Part shown: one piece after another, positions 57,790 through 64,000 of the stretch
Numbering within the stretch: the stretch's first letter is position 1
How the letters are laid out: each line of letters opens with the position of its first letter
Assembly (NCBI RefSeq): GCF_004345745.1
Contig: NZ_SLXJ01000001.1
Coordinates: forward strand, 124,001 to 188,000
Reading direction: 5' to 3'
Length of the DNA stretch: 64,000 bases
From: Nicoletella semolina
Lineage (GTDB): Bacteria; Pseudomonadota; Gammaproteobacteria; Enterobacterales; Pasteurellaceae
Made by a program: the position numbers and the translations under genes
Notes under the pieces: model-generated
What the model was told of the DNA's origin: nothing
The model's input: the letters and a program-made list of their open reading frames with translations, nothing else
The model's database searches: none

Positions 57790-58926
57790 ATGTTAGATTA
57801 TGAAGTTCTCCGCTTTATTTGGTGGATTTTAATTGGGGTATTGCTGATTGGATTTGCGATCACCGATGGTTTTGATATGGGGGTACTCACATTATTACCT
57901 GTTATTGGTAAAAGTAATGTTGAACGCCGTGTAATGATCAATACCATTGCGCCACATTGGGACGGAAACCAAGTGTGGTTATTAACAGGAGGTGGGGCAA
58001 TTTTTGCTGCGTGGCCGACTGTTTATGCAACCTCATTTTCAGGTTTCTTCCTTGCGATGATTTTAGTGCTTGCAGCATTATTCTTTCGTCCTGTTGGTTT
58101 TGAATATCGTGCAAAAATTGATGATCCAAAATGGCGTAGTGCATGGGATTGGGGATTATTTATTGGTGGTTTTGTGCCATCTTTGATCTTCGGCGTGGCA
58201 TTTGGTAATTTATTACAAGGTGTACCGTTTGAATTTAATAACCTTAATCAAGTGCAATATACGGGGTCATTCTTTGGTTTATTGAATCCGTATGCACTAT
58301 TGTGTGGGGTGATTAGTTTGATGATGCTCACTACACAAGGTGCGACTTGGTTACAAATGAAGACGACATCGGAATTACGTTCTCGTGCAGAAAATATCGC
58401 TCAAATCACCGCTTCTGTTACGCTTGTAACCTTTGTTATTGCTGGGATATGGCTATATTTCAAAAATGGCTTTGTTATCACAAGTGAGTTAGATCATAAG
58501 GCACTGTCTTTATTGAAAGATAAAACTGTAGCATTAGAAAGTAGTGCTTGGTTTAAAAATTTCTTTGAAATGCCAGTGCTTTGGGTTATTCCTGCTTTAG
58601 CTGTTTTAGGGGCATTAGTTACTATTGCAAGTTCTAAAGCAGGTCGTTCTGGCTGGGCATTTTTTGGTTCATCAATTATGCTAGTTGGTATTATTTTAAC
58701 TGCTGGCGTATCAATGTTCCCATTCGTGATGCCATCTATTTCTCACCCAGAAATGAGTTTAACTGCTTGGGATTCGACTGCAAGCCATAAAACATTAATG
58801 ATAATGTTTGTTGTTGCCTGTATTTTTGTCCCACTTGTTTTGAGTTATACAATTTGGTCATATATCAAAATGTACGGTCGTATTGATGCAAAATTTATTG
58901 AAAACAATAAGGCAAGTGCTTACTAA
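57790..58926 (+). CDS. cydB: Cytochrome bd ubiquinol oxidase subunit II
   Basis: Second core subunit, needed for heme d assembly. 378 residues (E. coli 379). DYEVLRFIWWILIGVLLIGFA start; ITDGFDMGVLTLLPVIGKS; APHWDGNQVWLLTGGGAIFAAWP (highly conserved first periplasmic/helix region); MFPFVMPSISHPEMSLTAWD with the conserved late motif. About nine helices. Nine bases separate it from cydA, with AGGAG between. Followed by cydX. Confidence 0.98.
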   Translation: MLDYEVLRFIWWILIGVLLIGFAITDGFDMGVLTLLPVIGKSNVERRVMINTIAPHWDGNQVWLLTGGGAIFAAWPTVYATSFSGFFLAMILVLAALFFRPVGFEYRAKIDDPKWRSAWDWGLFIGGFVPSLIFGVAFGNLLQGVPFEFNNLNQVQYTGSFFGLLNPYALLCGVISLMMLTTQGATWLQMKTTSELRSRAENIAQITASVTLVTFVIAGIWLYFKNGFVITSELDHKALSLLKDKTVALESSAWFKNFFEMPVLWVIPALAVLGALVTIASSKAGRSGWAFFGSSIMLVGIILTAGVSMFPFVMPSISHPEMSLTAWDSTASHKTLMIMFVVACIFVPLVLSYTIWSYIKMYGRIDAKFIENNKASAY

Positions 58927-58940
58927 GAAGGAGAATAAAA

Positions 58941-59039
58941 ATGCTATATGTAACTTGGGTATTAGGAATTTTCCTTGCAATCTTATTTGCGACAGTTATT
59001 ACTGTTAGTCTTGAGAAAACGGGTAAATTTGACGAATAA
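58941..59039 (+). CDS. cydX: Cytochrome bd small subunit CydX
   Basis: 32-residue single-helix subunit that stabilises hemes b595/d in cytochrome bd. It reads MLYVTWVLGIFLA then a hydrophobic helix, ending SLEKTGKFDE. The E. coli CydX is 37 residues with the same layout of MWYFAWILG and a conserved Glu after the helix. AAGGAG lies 8 bases before the ATG. It overlaps ybgE by one base (TAATG), as part of the cyd operon. Confidence 0.95.
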   Translation: MLYVTWVLGIFLAILFATVITVSLEKTGKFDE

Positions 59040-59314
59040 TGATCACGTTGATTTATAATCTTACTCAAAAGGGCTTGTTAAAAGCCCTTTCTTTTCTACT
59101 TGCAAGCGGTCTATTTATTGTTATTTTTTGCAAATCAATGTTGTTTGCTTCTAAATTTGGCATATTTTCTTTAGTTGTTTTTTATGGTACTGTCATTTTG
59201 TGGATTCACGGAATTGGGTTTGAGATAAGATTGTCATTTTGGCGACTAGTTTTTTTACCACTTGTAGGTTATCTTATTGTTATTCCTGCATTTATTTACA
59301 TCGTTTTAATCTAA
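59039..59314 (+). CDS. ybgE: Cyd operon membrane protein YbgE
   Basis: 91-residue protein with three hydrophobic helices, fourth gene of the cyd operon. In E. coli ybgE follows cydX; its role is unsettled. GTVILWIHGIGFEIRLSFWRLVFLPLVGYL matches the family (given here in halves: GTVILWIHGIGFEIR and FWRLVFLPLVGY). Start overlaps cydX stop. An uptake core (CAAGCGGTC near 59103) is embedded in the coding sequence, encoding LASGLF. A terminator follows about 100 bases later. Confidence 0.92.
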   Translation: MITLIYNLTQKGLLKALSFLLASGLFIVIFCKSMLFASKFGIFSLVVFYGTVILWIHGIGFEIRLSFWRLVFLPLVGYLIVIPAFIYIVLI

Positions 59315-59413
59315 GTAATTTGTCAATTTCAAGTCTTTTCTTATCTTTACATATAAACGCTGGAAAAGACTTGCATAATAAATCGACTCTCTCTAAAATG
59401 CCGAGCAATTTTC

Positions 59414-59434
59414 GCCTAGGTTCTAGGCTTTTTT
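59414..59434 (+). terminator. Terminator of the cyd operon
   Basis: GCCTAG (59414-59419), loop GTT, CTAGGC (59423-59428), then TTTTTTCTTTTTT. A weaker 10-bp hairpin (59331-59340 / 59363-59372) lies upstream of it. Confidence 0.85.
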
Positions 59435-59518
59435 CTTTTTTATGAATAATGTATTGCTATAAAAAACGTTTCATTATGAGAGCAATGGCTACATAGTTAG
59501 GGAGTTAATAAAAGTAGA

Positions 59519-59914
59519 ATGACGTATTTAGTTCGAGTCTATTATGAAGATACCGATGCAGGTGGCGTAGTTTATCACGCTCGTTATTTGCACTTTTTTG
59601 AGCGTGCGAGGACAGAATTTTTACGCCAGCTTGGGTTTTCTCAACAATTATTGTTGGCAGAGAATATTGCTTTTGTCGTAAAAAAGATGGAAATTGACTA
59701 TAAAATTGCAGCAAAATTAGATGATTTACTGCACGTTGAAACGACTATTAGTCAGATAAAAGGGGCTAGTATTGTCTTCATTCAGCGTTTATTTCGTCAA
59801 ACAGAATGTTTGAGCGAAGCGACTATTCGTGTTGCAAGTGTTGATTTAGCCAAAATGAAGCCCATTGCGGTGCCTAAAGCTATTTCTATGCGGTTGCAGC
59901 AGTGCATTAACTAG
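59519..59914 (+). CDS. ybgC: Acyl-CoA thioesterase YbgC
   Basis: Hotdog-fold thioesterase associated with the Tol-Pal gene cluster; E. coli and Haemophilus YbgC hydrolyse short-chain acyl-CoA and bind acyl carrier protein. 131 residues (E. coli 134). RVYYEDTDAGGVVYHARYL carries the catalytic Asp of the 4HBT family; FFERARTEFLRQLG follows. Ribosome site weak; GGAG is 14 bases away. Starts the ybgC-tolQRAB-pal operon. Confidence 0.95.
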   Translation: MTYLVRVYYEDTDAGGVVYHARYLHFFERARTEFLRQLGFSQQLLLAENIAFVVKKMEIDYKIAAKLDDLLHVETTISQIKGASIVFIQRLFRQTECLSEATIRVASVDLAKMKPIAVPKAISMRLQQCIN

Positions 59915-59938
59915 AATTAACAACCTCGGAGTTTAATA

Positions 59939-60619
59939 ATGCCAACAGAGTTTAACTTAGTTTCATTATTTCTTGAAGCAAGTATTGTCGTGAAACTTGT
60001 TATTTTAACCTTGATTATATTTTCTTTAGTTTCTTGGGCGGTGATTATTCAGCGTAGTCGTTTATTAGCGAATGCCAAGAAAGAATCGCTAGCGTTTGAA
60101 GACCGTTTTTGGTCTGGTGAAGATCTTCATCGTTTGCACGAAGGATTAGAACATCGTCGTGAAGGATTAAATGGGGCAGAGCAGATTTTCTATATCGGTT
60201 TCAAAGAGTTTAATCGTTTAAGTCAGGCAAATTCCGATTTGCCAGATTCGATTATTCAAGGATCTAGCCGTGCTATGAATCTTGCACTAAATCGTGAGAT
60301 GGAAAACATTGAGAATCATATCCCATTTTTAGGAACGGTGGGATCGATCAGTCCTTATATTGGTTTATTTGGTACTGTATGGGGGATTATGCACTCGTTT
60401 ATGGGATTAAGTGCAGTAAAACAGGCCACACTACAATCTGTTGCACCAGGTATTGCGGAGGCACTAATTGCGACTGCGATAGGGTTATTTGCTGCTATTC
60501 CTGCCGTGATTGCTTATAATCGTTTGAATTTACAGGTGAGTAAATTAGAGCAAAATTATATCAATTTTATTGATGAATTTACCACGATTTTGCATCGTCA
60601 AGTATTTAGCAAAAAATAG
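59939..60619 (+). CDS. tolQ: Tol-Pal system motor protein TolQ
   Basis: ExbB/MotA-like proton-channel subunit of the Tol-Pal energiser. 226 residues (E. coli 230), three membrane helices: near 16-38 ([20 protein letters not shown]), about 135-157 and 170-192. Cytoplasmic loop between first and second helix. [26 protein letters not shown] and [20 protein letters not shown] are diagnostic (written here as family elements [10 protein letters not shown] and [13 protein letters not shown]). Separated from tolR by 116 bases containing an uptake core, an unusually wide gap. Confidence 0.97.
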   Translation: MPTEFNLVSLFLEASIVVKLVILTLIIFSLVSWAVIIQRSRLLANAKKESLAFEDRFWSGEDLHRLHEGLEHRREGLNGAEQIFYIGFKEFNRLSQANSDLPDSIIQGSSRAMNLALNREMENIENHIPFLGTVGSISPYIGLFGTVWGIMHSFMGLSAVKQATLQSVAPGIAEALIATAIGLFAAIPAVIAYNRLNLQVSKLEQNYINFIDEFTTILHRQVFSKK

Positions 60620-60655
60620 TATTATTTATAAATTGCAGAATTTTTATTTGAATTA

Positions 60656-60664
60656 ACCGCTTGT
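60656..60664 (-). repeat. Uptake signal sequence between tolQ and tolR
   Basis: ACCGCTTGT (minus-strand core ACAAGCGGT), with TTGCAGAATTTTTATTT upstream. It lies in the tolQ-tolR spacer, where a CAAGCG half-copy at about 60675 faces it. Confidence 0.7.
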
Positions 60665-60735
60665 TTTTGTTAGGCAAGCGTTAATAAAATGAGAGAAAGC
60701 GTAAATCGTGTAGAATAAGAAAGGATAGAGTAAAT

Positions 60736-61176
60736 ATGCGTTACCGTCGCCGTCATCGTGAGGTGAAATCGGAGATTAATGTTGTACCATTTTTAGATGT
60801 GTTATTAGTATTATTACTCATTTTTATGGCAACTGCTCCAATTATTAGTCAAAGTGTTGAAGTGAATTTACCAAAGGATAGCCATAGCCAATCAGTTTCT
60901 AATGAAGATAAAAAGCCTGTTATTTTAGAAGTTTCAGGTGTAGATCTTTATAAATTGAAAATTGATGGAAGTTATATGCAAGGCAGAACAGGGGTAGAGA
61001 ATCTTAGTGGTGAGGAAGTTGTTGCTTATGCTGGTGATGCTCTTCAAAAAGATAATAGCACTTTGTTTTTAGTCGCTGGCGAGGCGAGTGTGCCTTATGA
61101 AGAAGTGATCAAAGGGATTGTGTTATTGAAAAATGCAGGCATTCAAAATGCAGGATTAATGACGGAAAGTAGATAA
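60736..61176 (+). CDS. tolR: Tol-Pal system protein TolR
   Basis: ExbD/TolR-family proton-channel partner of TolQ. 146 residues (E. coli 142). One N-terminal membrane helix with the functional Asp in EINVVPFLDVLLVLLLIF (Asp before VLLV), then a periplasmic domain that dimerises: VEVNLPKDSHSQSV, LFLVAGEASVPYEEVIKGI, GIQNAGLMTES. Thirty bases separate it from the tolA start. A ribosome site AGGATAGAG precedes the ATG. Confidence 0.97.
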   Translation: MRYRRRHREVKSEINVVPFLDVLLVLLLIFMATAPIISQSVEVNLPKDSHSQSVSNEDKKPVILEVSGVDLYKLKIDGSYMQGRTGVENLSGEEVVAYAGDALQKDNSTLFLVAGEASVPYEEVIKGIVLLKNAGIQNAGLMTESR

Positions 61177-61206
61177 ATCAAAATATTGAATAGGTCAGGA
61201 TATATA

Positions 61207-62394
61207 GTGAAACATAATCGTACAGGGTTAACGAAAGCACTGATTATTTCTGTTATTTTACACAGTTTGTTAATTGGTTTGCTGCTGGTCGGTTCCCTTT
61301 TGCCTTCTTCACACTTGTCAGCTGGCGGTAGCGGAGGAGAGCTTGAGCAATTTGAGGCTGTAATGGTTGATACTAGACAGGTTGCAGCAGAATATGGTCG
61401 TCTGCGTGAGCAAAAACAAGGTTCGATCAAACCGATTTCTCAAGAGCAAGAAACAGAGAATGAGGAACAGAAGGTGTCAAAGGAAACGGTAGAAAAAACA
61501 CTTTTGGTAAAACAAAAAATAGAGCAACAGCAAAAATCAGAACAAGAAAAAGCAGAACAGCAGAAAGCATTGCAAAAGCAGCGTCAAGAGCAAGAGCGTA
61601 AAAAAGAAGAATTAAGGTTACAAGAAATTGCTAAACAGGAAAAATTAAAAAAGCAGCAAGAAGTAGAACGTAAAAAACAAGAAGAAGCAGATCGTAAAAA
61701 ATTGGAAGAAACTGCCCGCTTAAAAGCACAAGCGGAGGCTAAAAAGGTTGAAGCTGCCAAAAAAGAAGCTGAGCAAGAAAAAAAATTGGCACAAGAAATC
61801 CAGCTAGAACAGGAAAAATTAGCGAAGCTACAAGCTGAGAAAGAGGCGAAGGAAAAAGCTGAAAGAGAAATAAAAGAAAAAGCTGATCAAGAAGCGAGGG
61901 CGAAAGCCGAAAGAACAGCAAAGGAGAAGGCTGAAAAAGCAGCAAAAGCCAAGGCGGCAGAAGCTGCTGCGAAAGAGGCTACTGCAAGAGAAAGGGCTGA
62001 AGCCTTGCGTCAATTCCAAGAAATCGGCGATGTAGGAGGCGGTACAAGTCGAGGTGGTAATCAAAAAGTGGCTGGTTCTCAAGGAAGTGGTGGCACAAAA
62101 GGGATTGGAGCAGGACAGGGAAACGCAAATATTTATGCTAGTCAAGTGCGTGCTGTACTAAGACCGAAATTTAACTACCAAAATTTAGGTACAAAACATT
62201 GTAAAATTCGAGTAAATATTGCACCCGATGGCAATGTGTTAAAGTATGATAAGGTGTCAGGTGATGTTGATGTATGTGCAGTTGCAATGGGGGCTATTGC
62301 TCAGACCCCTAAATTACCTAAGCCAGCTGATAATGTTTATGAACAAGTAAAAGTATCCATTATTACTTTTGATGCTTCATTTAGGCGACAATAA
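61207..62394 (+). CDS. tolA: Tol-Pal system protein TolA
   Basis: Links the TolQR motor to TolB-Pal across the periplasm. 395 residues from GTG at 61207 with AGGA 6 bases upstream; an earlier TTG start (seven codons) is rejected. Domain I: one helix (LTKALIISVILHSLLIGLLL). Domain II: a long charged helix, roughly residues 75-275, rich in K, E, Q and A (KEKAEKAAKAKAAEAAAKEA). A Gly-rich hinge (GGGTSRGGN, GSGGTKGIGAGQG) precedes domain III (about 310-395), with the conserved Cys pair in HCKIRVNI and VDVCAVAMGAI. Confidence 0.96.
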   Translation: MKHNRTGLTKALIISVILHSLLIGLLLVGSLLPSSHLSAGGSGGELEQFEAVMVDTRQVAAEYGRLREQKQGSIKPISQEQETENEEQKVSKETVEKTLLVKQKIEQQQKSEQEKAEQQKALQKQRQEQERKKEELRLQEIAKQEKLKKQQEVERKKQEEADRKKLEETARLKAQAEAKKVEAAKKEAEQEKKLAQEIQLEQEKLAKLQAEKEAKEKAEREIKEKADQEARAKAERTAKEKAEKAAKAKAAEAAAKEATARERAEALRQFQEIGDVGGGTSRGGNQKVAGSQGSGGTKGIGAGQGNANIYASQVRAVLRPKFNYQNLGTKHCKIRVNIAPDGNVLKYDKVSGDVDVCAVAMGAIAQTPKLPKPADNVYEQVKVSIITFDASFRRQ

Positions 62395-62424
62395 AATTCG
62401 GATAGAGGATTATAGGGGAAAAAA

Positions 62425-63699
62425 ATGAAAAAAATTTTAATATTGATAGGTTTTTTCTTTAGTTGTCATATTGCAAGTGCCAATACGGAATTTGAGATTG
62501 TCGTAGATAGTAGTGGACTAAGCCTTGCTCAACCGATTGCGGTTGTGCCATTTAAAACAGTTGGTGTTGTCCCTGAAGATGTGGCAAAAATTGTGTCTGA
62601 CGATTTACGAAATAGTGGTAAGTTTGCACCGATTAATCCGAATAATATGCCATCTCACCCTGTTTCAGCTGCGGAAATTATACCTGATCAGTGGTCAGTG
62701 TTAGGCGTGCAAGCGGTCGTTGTTGGGCAAGTAAATACAATTAATAACGGTTATCATATCGCTTATCAGTTAGTTGATGTGATTGGTGCATCGGGCGTGG
62801 CTGGTAATGTGATTTTACAAGGAGCGTTTAATGTGCCTGCAAGCAAGATTCGTTTGGGAGCTCATACTGTAAGCGATCAGATTTTTGAAAAATTAACGGA
62901 TATTCGAGGGGCATTTAGAACGAAAATTGCTTATGTAGTACAGAGAGGGGTATCTGCTTATGAGTTAAAAGTTGCAGATTATGACGGTTTTAATGTTTTC
63001 ACGGTTGTGAAAAGTAAAGAGCCATTGATGTCGCCAGAGTGGTCGCCAGATGGTTCACGTTTAGCTTATGTTACTTTTGAGAATAAAAAAGCTCAAATTG
63101 TGATTCATGAATTAAGCTCTGGTAAACGTAAAGTCATTGCTGCTTTAAAAGGACATAATGGTGCCCCTGCATTTTCTCCAGATGGCTCACGCATCGCTTT
63201 TGCTTCAAGTAAAGAGGGTGTGTTAAATATTTATCTAGTTGGAGTGAATGGCGGTAATTTAGTGCAACTAACGAGTGGTTCTGGAAATAATACCGAGCCG
63301 AGCTGGTCTCCTGATGGCAATATGATATTATTTACCTCAGATCGTGCGGGTAGTCCACAAGTGTATCAGATGAATATATCAGGCGGTAGTGTGAACCTAG
63401 TTGGGGGTAACGGTAGCGGTAAGATATCTTCAGATGGAAAGAATTTAATTATGGTTGCTGGTGATAAAATTGTAAAACGAGATCTCGTTTCGGGTAGCAC
63501 AGAGGTGTTAAGTTCTACGTTTTTAGACGAAAGTCCAAGTATTTCACCAAATGGCACTATGGTTATTTATAGCTCTACCAAAGGTGTGAGCAAAGTGCTA
63601 CAATTGGTGTCCGCAGATGGCCGTTTTAAAGCTAACCTGCCGGGAGCGGGGGGACAATATAAATTTCCTGCTTGGTCACCGTATCTGACTAAACAATAA
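62425..63699 (+). CDS. tolB: Tol-Pal system periplasmic protein TolB
   Basis: Periplasmic six-bladed beta-propeller that binds Pal and the TolA C-terminus. 424 residues (E. coli 430). Signal peptide [18 protein letters not shown], cleavage before NTEFEI. N-terminal alpha/beta domain ([19 protein letters not shown]), then propeller repeats with [41 protein letters not shown] and [14 protein letters not shown]. Contains one uptake core. Eighteen bases separate it from pal. Confidence 0.97.
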   Translation: MKKILILIGFFFSCHIASANTEFEIVVDSSGLSLAQPIAVVPFKTVGVVPEDVAKIVSDDLRNSGKFAPINPNNMPSHPVSAAEIIPDQWSVLGVQAVVVGQVNTINNGYHIAYQLVDVIGASGVAGNVILQGAFNVPASKIRLGAHTVSDQIFEKLTDIRGAFRTKIAYVVQRGVSAYELKVADYDGFNVFTVVKSKEPLMSPEWSPDGSRLAYVTFENKKAQIVIHELSSGKRKVIAALKGHNGAPAFSPDGSRIAFASSKEGVLNIYLVGVNGGNLVQLTSGSGNNTEPSWSPDGNMILFTSDRAGSPQVYQMNISGGSVNLVGGNGSGKISSDGKNLIMVAGDKIVKRDLVSGSTEVLSSTFLDESPSISPNGTMVIYSSTKGVSKVLQLVSADGRFKANLPGAGGQYKFPAWSPYLTKQ

Positions 63700-63717
63700 T
63701 TCTTTTTGGAGAAAAAA

Positions 63718-64000
63718 ATGAAAAAACTAGCTAAAGTATTAATGATTGCGGCACCCGCTTTTATTTTAGCAGCATGTAGCAGCTCGAATGATAACGCAAG
63801 TGCAAATGCAAATCTAAATGCAGGTCAAACTTTTGGTGGTATGTCTGTGCAAGATTTACAAACTCGTTACAACACCGTGTACTTCGGTTTTGATAGCTAT
63901 GTAGTTGAAGGTGAAAATCGTACTTTATTAGATGCCCACGCAGCTTACTTAACTTCAGTAAATGGTAAAGTAACCGTATCTGGACACGCTGATGAGCGTG
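63718..64000 (+). CDS. pal: Peptidoglycan-associated lipoprotein Pal, partial
   Basis: Outer-membrane lipoprotein that binds diaminopimelate in peptidoglycan and TolB. The first 94 codons are visible; the family is about 150-170 residues, so the C-terminal OmpA-like fold is cut by the window end. Signal peptide with lipobox LAAC (Cys at residue 20), a Ser/Asn/Ala-rich linker, then the domain start TVYFGFDSYVVEGENRTLLD and TVSGHADER, the OmpA-like peptidoglycan-binding motif (GHADERG in the family). TTTGGAG lies before the ATG. Confidence 0.97.
   Translation, partial: MKKLAKVLMIAAPAFILAACSSSNDNASANANLNAGQTFGGMSVQDLQTRYNTVYFGFDSYVVEGENRTLLDAHAAYLTSVNGKVTVSGHADER

Overview
The window is a stretch of a Pasteurellaceae chromosome. 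The gene content (arcA, grcA, lptFG-pepA, cydABX-ybgE, tol-pal, hemCDXY, secM-secA) and AT-rich composition fit that family. The DNA uptake signal narrows it further: many copies of AAGCGGT with a neighbouring TTTTTGCA tract match the Apl-type uptake sequence (ACAAGCGGTC plus AAATTTTTGCA). That type occurs in the Actinobacillus pleuropneumoniae / Mannheimia / Bibersteinia / Haemophilus ducreyi side of the family, as opposed to the Hin type (AAGTGCGGT). I do not name a species.

Layout. 1-9000: prfC (3' end outside the window), a DUF805 membrane protein, cdd, arcA, corA, trmO, menA, a decayed gene remnant, uvrC. 9000-12900: tsaD, bamD, rluD, elyC. 12990-19450: an AT-rich seven-gene surface-glycan locus (CMP-sialate synthetase, Wzx-like flippase, GT52 sialyltransferase, GT25, Wzy-like polymerase, two GT2 enzymes). 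19530-30130: pepA, lptF-lptG, dnaE, waaA, coaD, ung, grcA. 30250-40390: trxB, malP, a 57-residue Cys-containing protein, ccmEF, ndh, lysO, htpX. 40460-43000: a compact AT-rich restriction-modification operon with two methyltransferases and an HNH endonuclease. 43040-46100: ruvX-yqgE-rsmE, yajG, bolA, tRNA-Ser(GGA). 46150-55830: an NlpE-like lipoprotein, a DciA-like protein, secM-secA, mutT, hemCDXY and a small secreted protein. 56220-64000: cydABX-ybgE and ybgC-tolQRAB-pal (pal cut by the window edge).

How genes work together. LptF/LptG export LPS and WaaA adds Kdo to lipid A. The adjacent sialylated-glycan locus probably decorates the same LOS. It has neuA but no neuB/neuC, so sialic acid is probably scavenged. 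ArcA, Ndh, cytochrome bd, MenA, CcmEF and GrcA are the respiratory and microaerobic part; a perfect FNR-type palindrome lies upstream of cydA. SecM ends in an arrest-peptide-like tail (NPPIRAGP) directly before secA.

Most of the window is ordinary core genome. The parts most worth a second look are the divergent SecM tail (which overlaps an uptake sequence), the restriction-modification operon, the sialylated-glycan locus, the gene remnant between menA and uvrC, and uptake sequences arranged as inverted pairs at gene ends.
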